Shown one piece after another: positions 25,734 to 34,093 of a stretch of 64,000 bases of DNA; positions within the stretch are counted from its first letter, which is position 1, and every line of letters begins with the position of its first letter. Location of the stretch: assembly GCA_910584915.1 (NCBI GenBank), contig CAJUDM010000014.1, positions 1-64,000 on the forward strand, written 5' to 3'. The notes beneath the pieces are model-generated. The model ran no database searches. It was not told the origin of the DNA and saw only the letters and a program-made list of their open reading frames with translations. The translations under genes were made by a program, and so were the position numbers. Source of the stretch: an uncultured Lachnospiraceae bacterium. GTDB lineage: Bacteria > Bacillota > Clostridia > Lachnospirales > Lachnospiraceae.

Positions 25734-26773
25734 TTCTTCTCCCCCTTCTCAATCCAACGCTGTCTGTATTTGTGCAGGAAACGTTCCGCCGAGATCAGCA
25801 GGATAATGATACTCTGCAGGATCGCGATCATCTCCGTCGGAATGTCGGAAGACCTGTTGACCAGATCCGCACCGACTCTCAAATAGCTGACAAAGAATGC
25901 CGCGCCGATCACGCCCAGAGGGTTGTTTCCCGCCAACATCGCGATCATCGCGCCGTCGAAGCCGTACCCCGGAAGTGCCGTCCACTCAAACCGCTTGTGG
26001 AGCCCGATGCACTCGATGATGCCGCCCGCTCCTGCGATGGCGCCCGCCACCATATGTACCACCAGGATCACCTTCGCCACATTGATGCCCGAGTAGGAAG
26101 CGAACTTCGCGTTGTTGCCGGTCATGCGGATCTCATAGCCCCATTTGCTCTTGTACATAAAAAAGTATACCAAAACAGCGCACGCTATGGCGATCAGAAA
26201 ACCGGCATGTACACGGGTTCCCGGTATGATATTCGCAAGCAGCGCTTTCTTCCTGTACTTGTAGGATACCAGGGAAGCCACCTTCGGATCGCGCAGCATA
26301 TTGTTTAACAGATAGAGCCCCACACCCAGCAGGATATTGTTCATCATCAGGCTTGTCACCATCTCGTTCGCGCCGTATTTTGCCTTTAAGCCGCCGGGCA
26401 CCATCATCACGACCATACCGACCAGGGCGCCCACCACGATCGCCGCAAGAGGTGCCAGCACGGACGGAAACTTCGGCCAGATTGCCACAAAGGATCCCAC
26501 CGCTCCGGCGATAAAAAAGATACCCTCTCCGCCGAGATTGAACAAATTTGCCTTAAACATCACCGCCATGGCGAGGCCGGAGAAAATAAGCGGCACTGCC
26601 GTCTCCACGATATTGCCCAGATAACTCCCCGTGGAAAATGGCATTACCAGAAATATTTTGATGGATTCCACCGGCTGATCGCTGACAAGGAGAATAATGA
26701 CAAAAGCCACCAAAATCGCCACCAGCATGGAAACCACAGTTCTTATCATATTAAAAGAACGCTCTCTGCTCAC
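25730..26773 (-). CDS. Nucleoside ABC transporter permease (first), 347 aa
   Basis: A polytopic permease of the same superfamily as the next gene. N-terminal helix at about 10-30, then a conserved core (G-L-A-M-A-V-M-F-K-A-N-L-F-N-L-G-G-E-G, P-G-G-L-K-A-K-Y-G-A-N-E-M-V). The start overlaps the ATPase stop by four bases. It is part of a nucleoside importer with the BMP lipoprotein. Confidence 0.92.
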   Translation of the reverse strand: MSRERSFNMIRTVVSMLVAILVAFVIILLVSDQPVESIKIFLVMPFSTGSYLGNIVETAVPLIFSGLAMAVMFKANLFNLGGEGIFFIAGAVGSFVAIWPKFPSVLAPLAAIVVGALVGMVVMMVPGGLKAKYGANEMVTSLMMNNILLGVGLYLLNNMLRDPKVASLVSYKYRKKALLANIIPGTRVHAGFLIAIACAVLVYFFMYKSKWGYEIRMTGNNAKFASYSGINVAKVILVVHMVAGAIAGAGGIIECIGLHKRFEWTALPGYGFDGAMIAMLAGNNPLGVIGAAFFVSYLRVGADLVNRSSDIPTEMIAILQSIIILLISAERFLHKYRQRWIEKGEKK

Positions 26774-28320
26774 TGCACCGCCCTCCTTATCTGCTCCTCC
26801 TCATGGCGCTCAAGCCCCAGCATAAAGAGCCCCAGTTTTTCCTCGTTCAGCCCTTCGGTCTGGTCGAAGAATGCCACGATCTCTCCCTCGTACATCACCG
26901 CCACCACATCAGACAGCTTTAAGACTTCGCTCAAGTCCGCCGATACCAGCAGGACGGCACAGCCGTCATCCCGCAGCTCCATGATCTTTTTGTGGATGAT
27001 ATGCGCCGCGCCAACATCCACGCCTCTGGTAGGCTGTTCGGCGATCAGCACCTTCGGTTCATGGCTGCATTCTCTCGCCACAACGACCTTCTGCATATTT
27101 CCGCCGGAGAGCATTCCCACCGGATGTCTGCCGCCGGAACAGCGGATCTCATAACTCTCGATATTCTTTTTCGCGAACTCCGCGATCTTCTTATAATTTA
27201 AAAGGATCTTATTGCAGAACTCTTTTGTACTGTACCGGTTGGAGATCATGTTTTCCTCGATGGACTCATGCCCCGCGATGCCCTGCTCGATACGGTCCTC
27301 CGGCACATAGCCGAACTGCGTTTTACGGATATCCTGAATCTTCATCTTCTTTATGGATGCTCCGCCCAGGCGGATATCCCCGTTTTTCAGGCTGCGCTTT
27401 TTGGTCATCAGGTCGATCAGCTCCACCTGACCGTTTCCCTGTACGCCGGCAATGCCGAATACCATGCCCTGGCGCACGCTGAAACTGAAGTCCTTCAAAA
27501 CCTCCACGCCGTTTTTGTCGGTGTAGGACACCTTGTCCACGGCGATCCCCACCTCTCCCTTTTTGCAGGGTGTCCTTGTGATGGTCGTGTCCATCTCACA
27601 GCCCATGATCATGCTGGAGATCTCCTTCTCCGTCACATCCGCCGTATTGCGGCAGCCGACAGTCTTTCCCGCTCTCATGACCGTGATCCGGTCGGAAATC
27701 TTTTTGATCTCCGGGATCTTGTGGGAGATAAAGACAATGGTATGTCCCTGCTCCTTTAAATTGGTCAGCTCCTCAAAAAGCTGATCTGTCTCCTGAGGCG
27801 TCAGCACAGCCGTGGGCTCATCGAGGATCAGGATCTCCGCTCCTCTCGCCAGCGCTTTCAGGATCTCTATTTTTTGTTTGATACCCACCGGAAGGGTTCT
27901 TGTCACCGCTTTCGCGTCCACTTCCAGATTATATTTTTTGCTGATCTCCTCGGTGAAGCGCACCGCCTCCTCCTCGTTGACCGAAAACCCCTTTTTCGGC
28001 TCCATGCCAAGGATGATATTCTGCGCCGCCGTGAAGGACTCCACCAGCATAAAGTGCTGGTGGACCATACCGATACCATGGGCGATCGCATCCTTGGAGG
28101 ATGAGAACCTGACAGGCTCTCCCCTTAGAGTTACTGTTCCGGAAGACGGCGCTTCCATACCGAAAAGGATTTTCATCAATGTGGACTTTCCCGCGCCGTT
28201 TTCTCCTACCAGCGCGTGGACTTCTCCCTTTTTCAGGTTAAAATTTACGATCTCATTGGCTACAATGCCATTTCCGTAAATCTTAGAAATATCTTTCATC
28301 TCTAAAAGATAGTTTTCCAT
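26770..28320 (-). CDS. Nucleoside ABC transporter ATPase, double cassette, 516 aa
   Basis: Two ABC cassettes in one chain, as in sugar/nucleoside importers. The first has Walker A G-E-N-G-A-G-K-S-T (about 39-47) and Walker B I-L-I-L-D-E-P-T-A. The second has a degenerate P-loop G-V-Q-G-N-G-Q-V-E and signature L-S-G-G-N-M-Q-K. ATP use is likely at one site. It sits 18 bases after the lipoprotein gene and overlaps the first permease. Confidence 0.94.
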   Translation of the reverse strand: MENYLLEMKDISKIYGNGIVANEIVNFNLKKGEVHALVGENGAGKSTLMKILFGMEAPSSGTVTLRGEPVRFSSSKDAIAHGIGMVHQHFMLVESFTAAQNIILGMEPKKGFSVNEEEAVRFTEEISKKYNLEVDAKAVTRTLPVGIKQKIEILKALARGAEILILDEPTAVLTPQETDQLFEELTNLKEQGHTIVFISHKIPEIKKISDRITVMRAGKTVGCRNTADVTEKEISSMIMGCEMDTTITRTPCKKGEVGIAVDKVSYTDKNGVEVLKDFSFSVRQGMVFGIAGVQGNGQVELIDLMTKKRSLKNGDIRLGGASIKKMKIQDIRKTQFGYVPEDRIEQGIAGHESIEENMISNRYSTKEFCNKILLNYKKIAEFAKKNIESYEIRCSGGRHPVGMLSGGNMQKVVVARECSHEPKVLIAEQPTRGVDVGAAHIIHKKIMELRDDGCAVLLVSADLSEVLKLSDVVAVMYEGEIVAFFDQTEGLNEEKLGLFMLGLERHEEEQIRRAVQ

Positions 28321-28338
28321 CAGGTTCCCCTCCGTACT

Positions 28339-29517
28339 TTATGGACGAACTGAATCACGGATCTCGTTGATCTTTTCCGTGGTAATTCCCTCGTTCGGTG
28401 TCATCTGGACTTCGCCGTTTACAACCTTCTCTTTCAGCTCCTCGATCCGTGCGCGCGCATCTTCTGTCAGGAGTTTCTCGTAAAACTCATTCTCCGCGAT
28501 ACCTACAGCGCCGGTCTCAATACCGAACACTTCTCTTGTGCCATAATTTACATCGCCCTTCATCGCTCTCTCCACCACGTTTACAGCGTTCTGGGGGATA
28601 TTCTTGATAGCGGACGTGATGATCACGTTAGCCATCTCCGGTTTTGTATCTTTCAATGCTTCCGCCTGGTCAGAATCCACGCCGATGGCAAACTTGCCCT
28701 GCTGGACCGCCGCGTCGATCACGCCGAGGCCGGACTGTCCCGCCGCCGCAAAGACAACGGATACATCGTTGTAGAGCAAAAGCCCGTTCTCTTTGCCCTT
28801 CGCGGTATCGGTAAAGCTGCCCACATAGGATGTAGCCACTTTGATATCAGGATTAATTGCCTGAGCGCCCTCGATATAGCCTACCAGGAACTCATTGATG
28901 CCGGGGATATCCATACCGCCCACAAAACCGATGGCATCCTCGCCCAGTTCTTCCGCCTTCAGCGCTGCCGCCGCTCCCGCAAGGTAGCACATCTCGTTAT
29001 TCTTTGTGCCCATGATATAGACGTTTGCGGGAGGCTCTGTCATCTCGTCGTCCAGGTTGATAAACTTCTGATCCGGGAACTGCTCCGCCGCTTCCACAAG
29101 AGCATCATCATTGTTGCTGGAGATCGTCAGGATCAGGTCATAGTCCTTGTTGCACATATCCACAAGTGCCGGATAATATTTGGAAGTATCGGTTCCCGCT
29201 TCCACATATTCCACTTCCACGCCAAGTTCTGATTTCAGGGGTTCAATGGATGCGTATGCCGCGTCAAAGAAAGACTTGTCCCCCAGTGTGCCGGGGATCA
29301 TCAGACCGATCCTGTAAGTGCCGCCTTCCGCCGCCTCCCCGTCTTCTGCAGGAGCCGCTTCTTCCGCCGCCTCTGCCTCCTCCTTCGCCGCTTCTTCCGC
29401 CGGCGCACTCTCCTCTGTCTCCGTCTCCACCTCATCGGGTTCCGGCGCGCCGCAGCCTGCAAGTATCCCTGCAGTCATGCACAGCGCAAGTACTGCTGCA
29501 ATAACTTTTCTCTTCAT
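28339..29517 (-). CDS. BMP-family nucleoside-binding lipoprotein, 392 aa
   Basis: Extracytoplasmic substrate receptor of the importer. It has a signal peptide with lipobox L-A-G-C (about residues 17-20), an acidic Glu/Ala linker (about 25-65), then a periplasmic-binding-like fold (R-I-G-L-M-I-P-G-T-L-G-D-K-S-F-F-D, D-V-S-V-V-F-A-A-A-G-Q-S-G-L-G) as in PnrA/BmpA nucleoside receptors. The start at 29517 has GGAGGAAG. It is downstream of the nucleoside hydrolase and likely shares its promoter. Confidence 0.92.
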   Translation of the reverse strand: MKRKVIAAVLALCMTAGILAGCGAPEPDEVETETEESAPAEEAAKEEAEAAEEAAPAEDGEAAEGGTYRIGLMIPGTLGDKSFFDAAYASIEPLKSELGVEVEYVEAGTDTSKYYPALVDMCNKDYDLILTISSNNDDALVEAAEQFPDQKFINLDDEMTEPPANVYIMGTKNNEMCYLAGAAAALKAEELGEDAIGFVGGMDIPGINEFLVGYIEGAQAINPDIKVATSYVGSFTDTAKGKENGLLLYNDVSVVFAAAGQSGLGVIDAAVQQGKFAIGVDSDQAEALKDTKPEMANVIITSAIKNIPQNAVNVVERAMKGDVNYGTREVFGIETGAVGIAENEFYEKLLTEDARARIEELKEKVVNGEVQMTPNEGITTEKINEIRDSVRP

Positions 29518-29631
29518 GTCTCTTTCTTCCTCCGTTTTCTTTGTGTTGTTATTTATGCTCATAAAATCCGCAAACTGCGCGGCTATGATCCTTTTAAAAG
29601 CGGCCGGCAGGCCATTACCCGGACTGCCGCC

Positions 29632-30582
29632 CTAAAAATACTGCTCCATTACATCCCAGAAGCGCTCCAGATCCACCTTTTCCGCAAAGTAAAAATTTTT
29701 TTCAACCTGCGGATCGATCTCATAATAATTTGAACGGTCCACCATAGTCCCTCTGGTGAGGCGCCCCGCCAGTTCCACGGAAAAATGCCCCCTCTTCAAT
29801 GATACTACACGCGGATCGATCAGATACGCCGCGAGGAGCACATCGTGCAGCGTGATCGGATAGCCGGTCTTTTTCTGAAACATATCGACACCCCGCAGAT
29901 AATAATCCATCGTTACTGATCCTCTGCTCCGCCACCGGCCGACACGCTCAGACGAAACCTTCAGATACTTTGTCACATCCAGTCCCATCATCACCAGATT
30001 TTCCGACTGCTCCAAAACGATAGACGCCGCCTCCGGATCACAGATGATATTCCACTCCGGCGCCGTGTTGAAAAACGCGCCTCCCATGGCAAGGATCCTT
30101 ACCTTTTTCATCCGCTCCGGCTCCCTCAAAAAAGCCTGCGCCAGATTGGTCATACAGCCCATCTCCAGGATCACAACACCAGGTTCTCTCTCCACTGTCT
30201 CCAGAATAAAATCAACCGCTGTCTCCGCCGCGGGCTGTATACTCTCGCCGCATCTTTTCCCTTCTTTCGGAGGGATATGCAAGAAAGCCTTCTCTGTATC
30301 ATTCTGAAAAGTTTCCAGAAGGGCATATTGAAGCGGTTCCTCCGCGACGCCTCCCGGTACTTCCATGAGCGCTCCGCCCCTGCCGGCGTGTACCGGAATA
30401 TCCGTCCGCCCCCACTGTACAAGGAGATCCTCCACCATTTCCCTGCGCTTGACCGTATCTTTATAAACTGTCGTGATCCCAAGGATCGACAGATCGGGAC
30501 ATTTAAGCGCCAGCATGATCGCCGCGGCATCATCCACATCATCCCCCAGATCCGTATCGATCAGTATCTTTGTCTTTTCCAT
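29632..30582 (-). CDS. Inosine/uridine-preferring nucleoside hydrolase, 316 aa
   Basis: Splits nucleosides into ribose and base. The N-terminal calcium motif is I-D-T-D-L-G-D-D-V-D-D-A-A-A-I (aspartate cluster, residues 8-18). Later, G-C-M-T-N-L-A-Q-A and W-N-I-I-C-D-P-E-A-A and the C-terminal motif H-D-V-L-L-A-A-Y-L match the family. The ATG at 30582 has GAGGTGG upstream; a GTG nine bases further upstream is less likely. As the first gene of the unit it points to import and cleavage of nucleosides, with yjjI/yjjW downstream. Confidence 0.93.
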   Translation of the reverse strand: MEKTKILIDTDLGDDVDDAAAIMLALKCPDLSILGITTVYKDTVKRREMVEDLLVQWGRTDIPVHAGRGGALMEVPGGVAEEPLQYALLETFQNDTEKAFLHIPPKEGKRCGESIQPAAETAVDFILETVEREPGVVILEMGCMTNLAQAFLREPERMKKVRILAMGGAFFNTAPEWNIICDPEAASIVLEQSENLVMMGLDVTKYLKVSSERVGRWRSRGSVTMDYYLRGVDMFQKKTGYPITLHDVLLAAYLIDPRVVSLKRGHFSVELAGRLTRGTMVDRSNYYEIDPQVEKNFYFAEKVDLERFWDVMEQYF

Positions 30583-30614
30583 AAAATCCACCTCAAATCT
30601 ACGATGTTACAGGT

Positions 30615-30643
30615 AGTATAAGTGCAATCTGTCTTTTAGTAAA
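30615..30643 (-). promoter_or_regulatory. Candidate promoter of the nucleoside unit
   Basis: Minus strand: TTTACT, 17 bases, TATACT, about 33 bases before the hydrolase start. No purine riboswitch-like fold was recognised between here and the gene. Confidence 0.55.
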
Positions 30644-30790
30644 GGTCAAATGTCCTCTTCTCTTCTGTCAATATAGCAAAATTTATCTTTCATTTTTCAT
30701 GCACATTGCACAAAAAAGTGAAATACCTCGCGACAGTCGACAATTATGCAGGTATGGCTGCCCGGCTCATTGCCCGCGGGAATAGAATAA

Positions 30791-30818
30791 CGGCGGGACG
30801 GTAAATACCATCCCGCCG
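30791..30818 (-). terminator. Terminator-like hairpin after the PilZ gene
   Basis: CGGCGGGA pairs with TCCCGCCG (inner GGT/ACC extends it), followed on the minus strand by a T-rich but interrupted tract. It lies about 50 bases past the PilZ stop. Confidence 0.6.
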
Positions 30819-30867
30819 TCTGATATCGGACGGTTCGGATCTTCTCGCAATATGAACCATACAACTC

Positions 30868-31587
30868 TCAGCAAATGTCCAGCTTTTTACTCTGAATCGC
30901 AAACATATCCTGTGTGATATTCTGCTGATCCTCTTCTGTAATCTCCAGAAAACGGCAACCATATTCATATCCTGCCTCCTCATCCTTTTCTATGACGCGC
31001 AGGACTTCACAAAGCAAAACCGACTCCGGTCTGTCCTCAAGCAATTTGACCCGCAACATGAACTTACTCCCTATGGCGTATTTCTCTTCCGAAAAAATAT
31101 AGGCCCCTCCGATACTGATATTTACCAGCCTGCAGGCTTTTTCAGCAGCATCAAATGGCGGAAGCCCGATGACAGACGCATCAACATTTACATTCAATCT
31201 GAAAAAAGCGCGGTCATTCTCCACCTTTCTGACGATCAGGCTCTCCACACGCCACATATGTTTTAATTCCGGCGCGATAAAGCCTTCCATATAAACCGCT
31301 TTTCTTTTACAGGCACTGTATCCGCGGATCTTCACATGAAATGGGACACCGTTTAGAGGAGCCCCCAGTTCAGAATACTGATACAGTTCTGCCGTATCTC
31401 CCTCAAACTCCATCAACTTGGCAACAAAGAGCAGCTGATCGTCAAATGTTGTTACCTCCACCCGCATACCGGAATAAATCTCAAGCCCCTCCTGCACTCC
31501 CGATCCCTCTGCTTCTTCAGACAGCTTCGCGCCCGCTTTTTTCCCGAATAAGTCGAACAGCCCCACTATCCCCCTCCTGCTTTTCAT
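30868..31587 (-). CDS. PilZ-domain c-di-GMP-binding protein, YcgR-like, 239 aa
   Basis: An N-terminal YcgR-N-like beta domain (about 35-115) is followed by a PilZ domain (about 120-230) with the ligand motifs R-A-F-F-R (R-x-x-x-R) and N-I-S-I-G-G (N-x-S-x-G-G). Such proteins transduce c-di-GMP to motility or surface functions. A GGDEF protein is immediately upstream (43 bases), so synthesis and sensing of c-di-GMP are probably co-expressed. No flagellar genes are in the window. Confidence 0.9.
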   Translation of the reverse strand: MKSRRGIVGLFDLFGKKAGAKLSEEAEGSGVQEGLEIYSGMRVEVTTFDDQLLFVAKLMEFEGDTAELYQYSELGAPLNGVPFHVKIRGYSACKRKAVYMEGFIAPELKHMWRVESLIVRKVENDRAFFRLNVNVDASVIGLPPFDAAEKACRLVNISIGGAYIFSEEKYAIGSKFMLRVKLLEDRPESVLLCEVLRVIEKDEEAGYEYGCRFLEITEEDQQNITQDMFAIQSKKLDIC

Positions 31588-31629
31588 TATGATTCACTAT
31601 GTAGATCTGGTGTTCCTGCGGAAAATTCC

Positions 31630-32547
31630 CTATTTTTCACGGAGCTGCTTCATTCGCTCATCCGCCCAGACAACCCTGTTCCTGCCAAAATTTTTGGCGT
31701 CATACAGCATAGTATCCGCGATCTTCAGATAGAAATCATAGGAATCTCCCGGCTGCGGCACCAGAGTCACGCCTCCGATACTGATCGTAACCCACTCCGC
31801 CACAGAAGGCGCATGGGATATATGCAGATCTTCTATCGCCTGTCTGATCTTTTGCAGATACCGGAATGCCCTCTCCGAACTGTCACCCATGAGGAACGCC
31901 ACAAACTCTTCCCCGCCGTAACGGGCAACAAAATCTGTACTGCGCTGCAGGTAGGAAGATATCGTCCTTGCCACATTGATGATGACCTTGTCCCCCGCAG
32001 GATGCCCGTACGTATCATTGAACGCCTTAAAATGGTCGATGTCAAACATACAGATGGAAAAAGGAACCTGCAGGCGGACAGCCTCGTCCCATTTTACCGT
32101 ACTGTACTCGTCATGCTGACGTCTGTTCGCGATCCCGGTCAGCTGGTCGGTCCTGGACTGATGCTCCACCTGTTTCCGGTAATTATAAAGTTTGATATGT
32201 GTATTCACCCTCGCTTTGACGATCAGAGGGTGGAAAGGCTTTGTGATGTAATCAACAGCCCCCAGTACAAGTCCGTGCTGTTCGTCTTCTATATCGGAAA
32301 GGCTGGTGACAAGGATCACCGGAACGCTCTGGGTGATCACCTGCTCCTGCAGCTTTTTCAGCAGCGTAAAACCATCCATCCCAGGCATGACCACATCCAA
32401 CAGTACAAGCGAAAAAGTCCCTGTCCCCGCATAACAGAGCCCGTCCTCCGCAGTATGCGCCAGAGTCACATCATACTCGTCCTCCAGGATAGCCTTCAAC
32501 TGAGATGCATGCAGCCTGCTGTCATCGATAATCAGTATTTTTTCCAT
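31630..32547 (-). CDS. Response regulator with GGDEF diguanylate cyclase, 305 aa
   Basis: Receiver domain 1-120 (I-I-D-D-S-R, phospho-Asp in L-V-L-L-D-V-V-M-P, Lys in I-T-K-P-F), then a GGDEF domain (about 135-295) with R-Y-G-G-E-E-F as the active-site motif. It probably makes c-di-GMP in response to an unlinked kinase. It is adjacent to the PilZ protein. The start has a short distance to GAGAAAAA, so initiation may be weak. Confidence 0.92.
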   Translation of the reverse strand: MEKILIIDDSRLHASQLKAILEDEYDVTLAHTAEDGLCYAGTGTFSLVLLDVVMPGMDGFTLLKKLQEQVITQSVPVILVTSLSDIEDEQHGLVLGAVDYITKPFHPLIVKARVNTHIKLYNYRKQVEHQSRTDQLTGIANRRQHDEYSTVKWDEAVRLQVPFSICMFDIDHFKAFNDTYGHPAGDKVIINVARTISSYLQRSTDFVARYGGEEFVAFLMGDSSERAFRYLQKIRQAIEDLHISHAPSVAEWVTISIGGVTLVPQPGDSYDFYLKIADTMLYDAKNFGRNRVVWADERMKQLREK

Positions 32548-32733
32548 ATTTTTTCTCCATAGGGTAGACGAACATACCTGTACGTCCGTTTTGGTTGCGC
32601 TTCTATTCTAGCAAATTTGCGGATGTCTGTAAACAGGTTATCGAAAGTAACCGTCATGCCCGCATAACAGCAGAAGGCCGCACTGTTACAGATCAGCGCC
32701 ATTCTCCCGATTTACCGGGAAACCGGACTGCTG

Positions 32734-33867
32734 CTATCTAAACAGCCTCATGATATCATTGTACATCACAAATATCATCAACAGGAAGAACAGAATCAGC
32801 CCCGCCATATGGACAAATCCCTCCTTCTCCGGCGGCACTGGCTTCCCGCGCACCACCTCCAGCAAAAGAAAGACCAGCCTTCCTCCGTCGAGCGCCGGCA
32901 GCGGCAGCAGATTCATGACCCCCAGATTGATCGAAAGGATCACCACCAGCTCCAGCATCGTCATCAGAACCGTCACAAAACCGTACTCCTTCACCGTCTC
33001 ATATGTCTCCCCCACATAACTCGCCACTCCCACAGGTCCCGACACATCATCTTTCCCCAATTTTCCGGTGACCAGCATCTGCAGGCTCTTTATCGTATTT
33101 CTGAGCACATATTCCGACTCATAAAAGCCGTATTTCAGGATGGAAAATCCTTTGCAGGGCATATATTCCCCAACCCCCATCAAACCGATATAATAACGGT
33201 CATCCTCCTCACTGTACTCCGGCGTCAGCGTCACGGAATATTCCTTCCCGTCCCGCAGCCAGGAGATGGAAAAGTCTTTCCCATCGCTGTTTAACATGGA
33301 ATTTAAACGGACTTCCCGATAGACATGGATCTTCTCTCCGTTCATCCGGGTGATCAGATCCCCCGGCATCAGTCCTGCGTCCTGCGCCGCGGATCCCTCC
33401 GAGATCCCCTGGATCACCGGCAGGTCAGTCCCCCTGTAAGCCACCAGGATCAGTGCGATGAAAAAACCTAACAAAAGATTCACAAAAGGACCTGCAAAGA
33501 TCGTGGCGATCCTGGTCCAGACAGAAGCCTCCAGAAAAGAACCTCCTGCACTCTTTCTCGTCAAAAGATCCTCCGCCTGCCCGTCAGCTGTCGTCCTGTA
33601 TACTCCAGCCTGCTTCGCGTCCGCAGATTCCTCCCCTTCTCCAGACGCGCCAAGTCCGTCCTCGCCCTCAAACATACAGGCGCCGCCAAAAGGCAGAAGC
33701 TTGATGGAATATTTCGTCCCGCCCCGGTCTATATGCAGCAGCGTTGGCCCCATGCCGATGGCAAATTCCACCACATGGATGCCGTTCTTCTTCGCCACGA
33801 TAAAATGCCCGAATTCATGAGATAATACTATAACACCGAATATTAATATGAATAAAATGATCGTCAC
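32734..33867 (-). CDS. rseP: RseP-type site-2 protease, 377 aa
   Basis: An intramembrane zinc protease: H-E-F-G-H (HExxH, residues 17-21) in the first helix and a C-terminal N-L-L-P-L-P-A-L-D-G-G metal motif. A PDZ domain (about 155-220) lies between. It cleaves membrane-bound anti-sigma factors or signal peptides. The start is GTG at 33867 with AGGA eight bases upstream. Residues about 70-112 (Gly/Ala/Glu/Asp/Ser/Thr-rich) form a long insert in a loop that is shorter in most homologues. It follows dxr after the 41-bp repeat array. Confidence 0.93.
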   Translation of the reverse strand: MTIILFILIFGVIVLSHEFGHFIVAKKNGIHVVEFAIGMGPTLLHIDRGGTKYSIKLLPFGGACMFEGEDGLGASGEGEESADAKQAGVYRTTADGQAEDLLTRKSAGGSFLEASVWTRIATIFAGPFVNLLLGFFIALILVAYRGTDLPVIQGISEGSAAQDAGLMPGDLITRMNGEKIHVYREVRLNSMLNSDGKDFSISWLRDGKEYSVTLTPEYSEEDDRYYIGLMGVGEYMPCKGFSILKYGFYESEYVLRNTIKSLQMLVTGKLGKDDVSGPVGVASYVGETYETVKEYGFVTVLMTMLELVVILSINLGVMNLLPLPALDGGRLVFLLLEVVRGKPVPPEKEGFVHMAGLILFFLLMIFVMYNDIMRLFR

Positions 33868-33919
33868 TGGAGGGTCCTGTCTTTCTTTTTACTTTTTTCT
33901 ATATTATAATACGGGAACT

Positions 33920-34093
33920 TTCTAAATTTCATACCGAAATTTAGAAATAGCGGATAGCTTCGCTATCCTTCATACCGAAATTTAGAAATAGCGGATAGCT
34001 TCGCTATCCTTCCTACCGAAATTTAGAAATAGCGGACAACTTCGCTATCCTTCCTACCGAAATTTAGAAATAGCGGACAGCTTTGCTATCCTT
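33920..34093. repeat. 41-bp tandem palindromic array
   Basis: Four adjacent 41-base units begin at 33930, 33971, 34012 and 34053, with a fifth partial copy at 34094 that runs into the end of dxr. Each unit contains GGATAGC, a three-base loop and GCTATCC (a perfect hairpin; the last two vary slightly), and the block CCGAAATTTAGAAAT. The first unit is preceded by TTTCTAAATTT, complementary to the AAATTTAGAAA in the unit. The array fills most of the dxr-rseP gap and has no spacers. Confidence 0.9.

Noticed and set aside
30583..30867. Purine riboswitch before the nucleoside genes
   Set aside because: I could not find the conserved three-way-junction core; only an ordinary promoter and a terminator of the upstream gene were seen.
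31588..31629. A fourth palindrome-linked promoter box before the PilZ gene
   Set aside because: GCGGAAAATTCCC is only a partial match and the distance to any TATA-like element is not 19 bases.
31813..32562. A 249-codon plus-strand open frame opposite the GGDEF regulator
   Set aside because: The complementary gene has complete receiver and GGDEF motifs; the plus-strand frame is a shadow.
33920..34093. CRISPR array
   Set aside because: The 41-base units are contiguous and near-identical with no unique spacers, and no cas gene is in the window.
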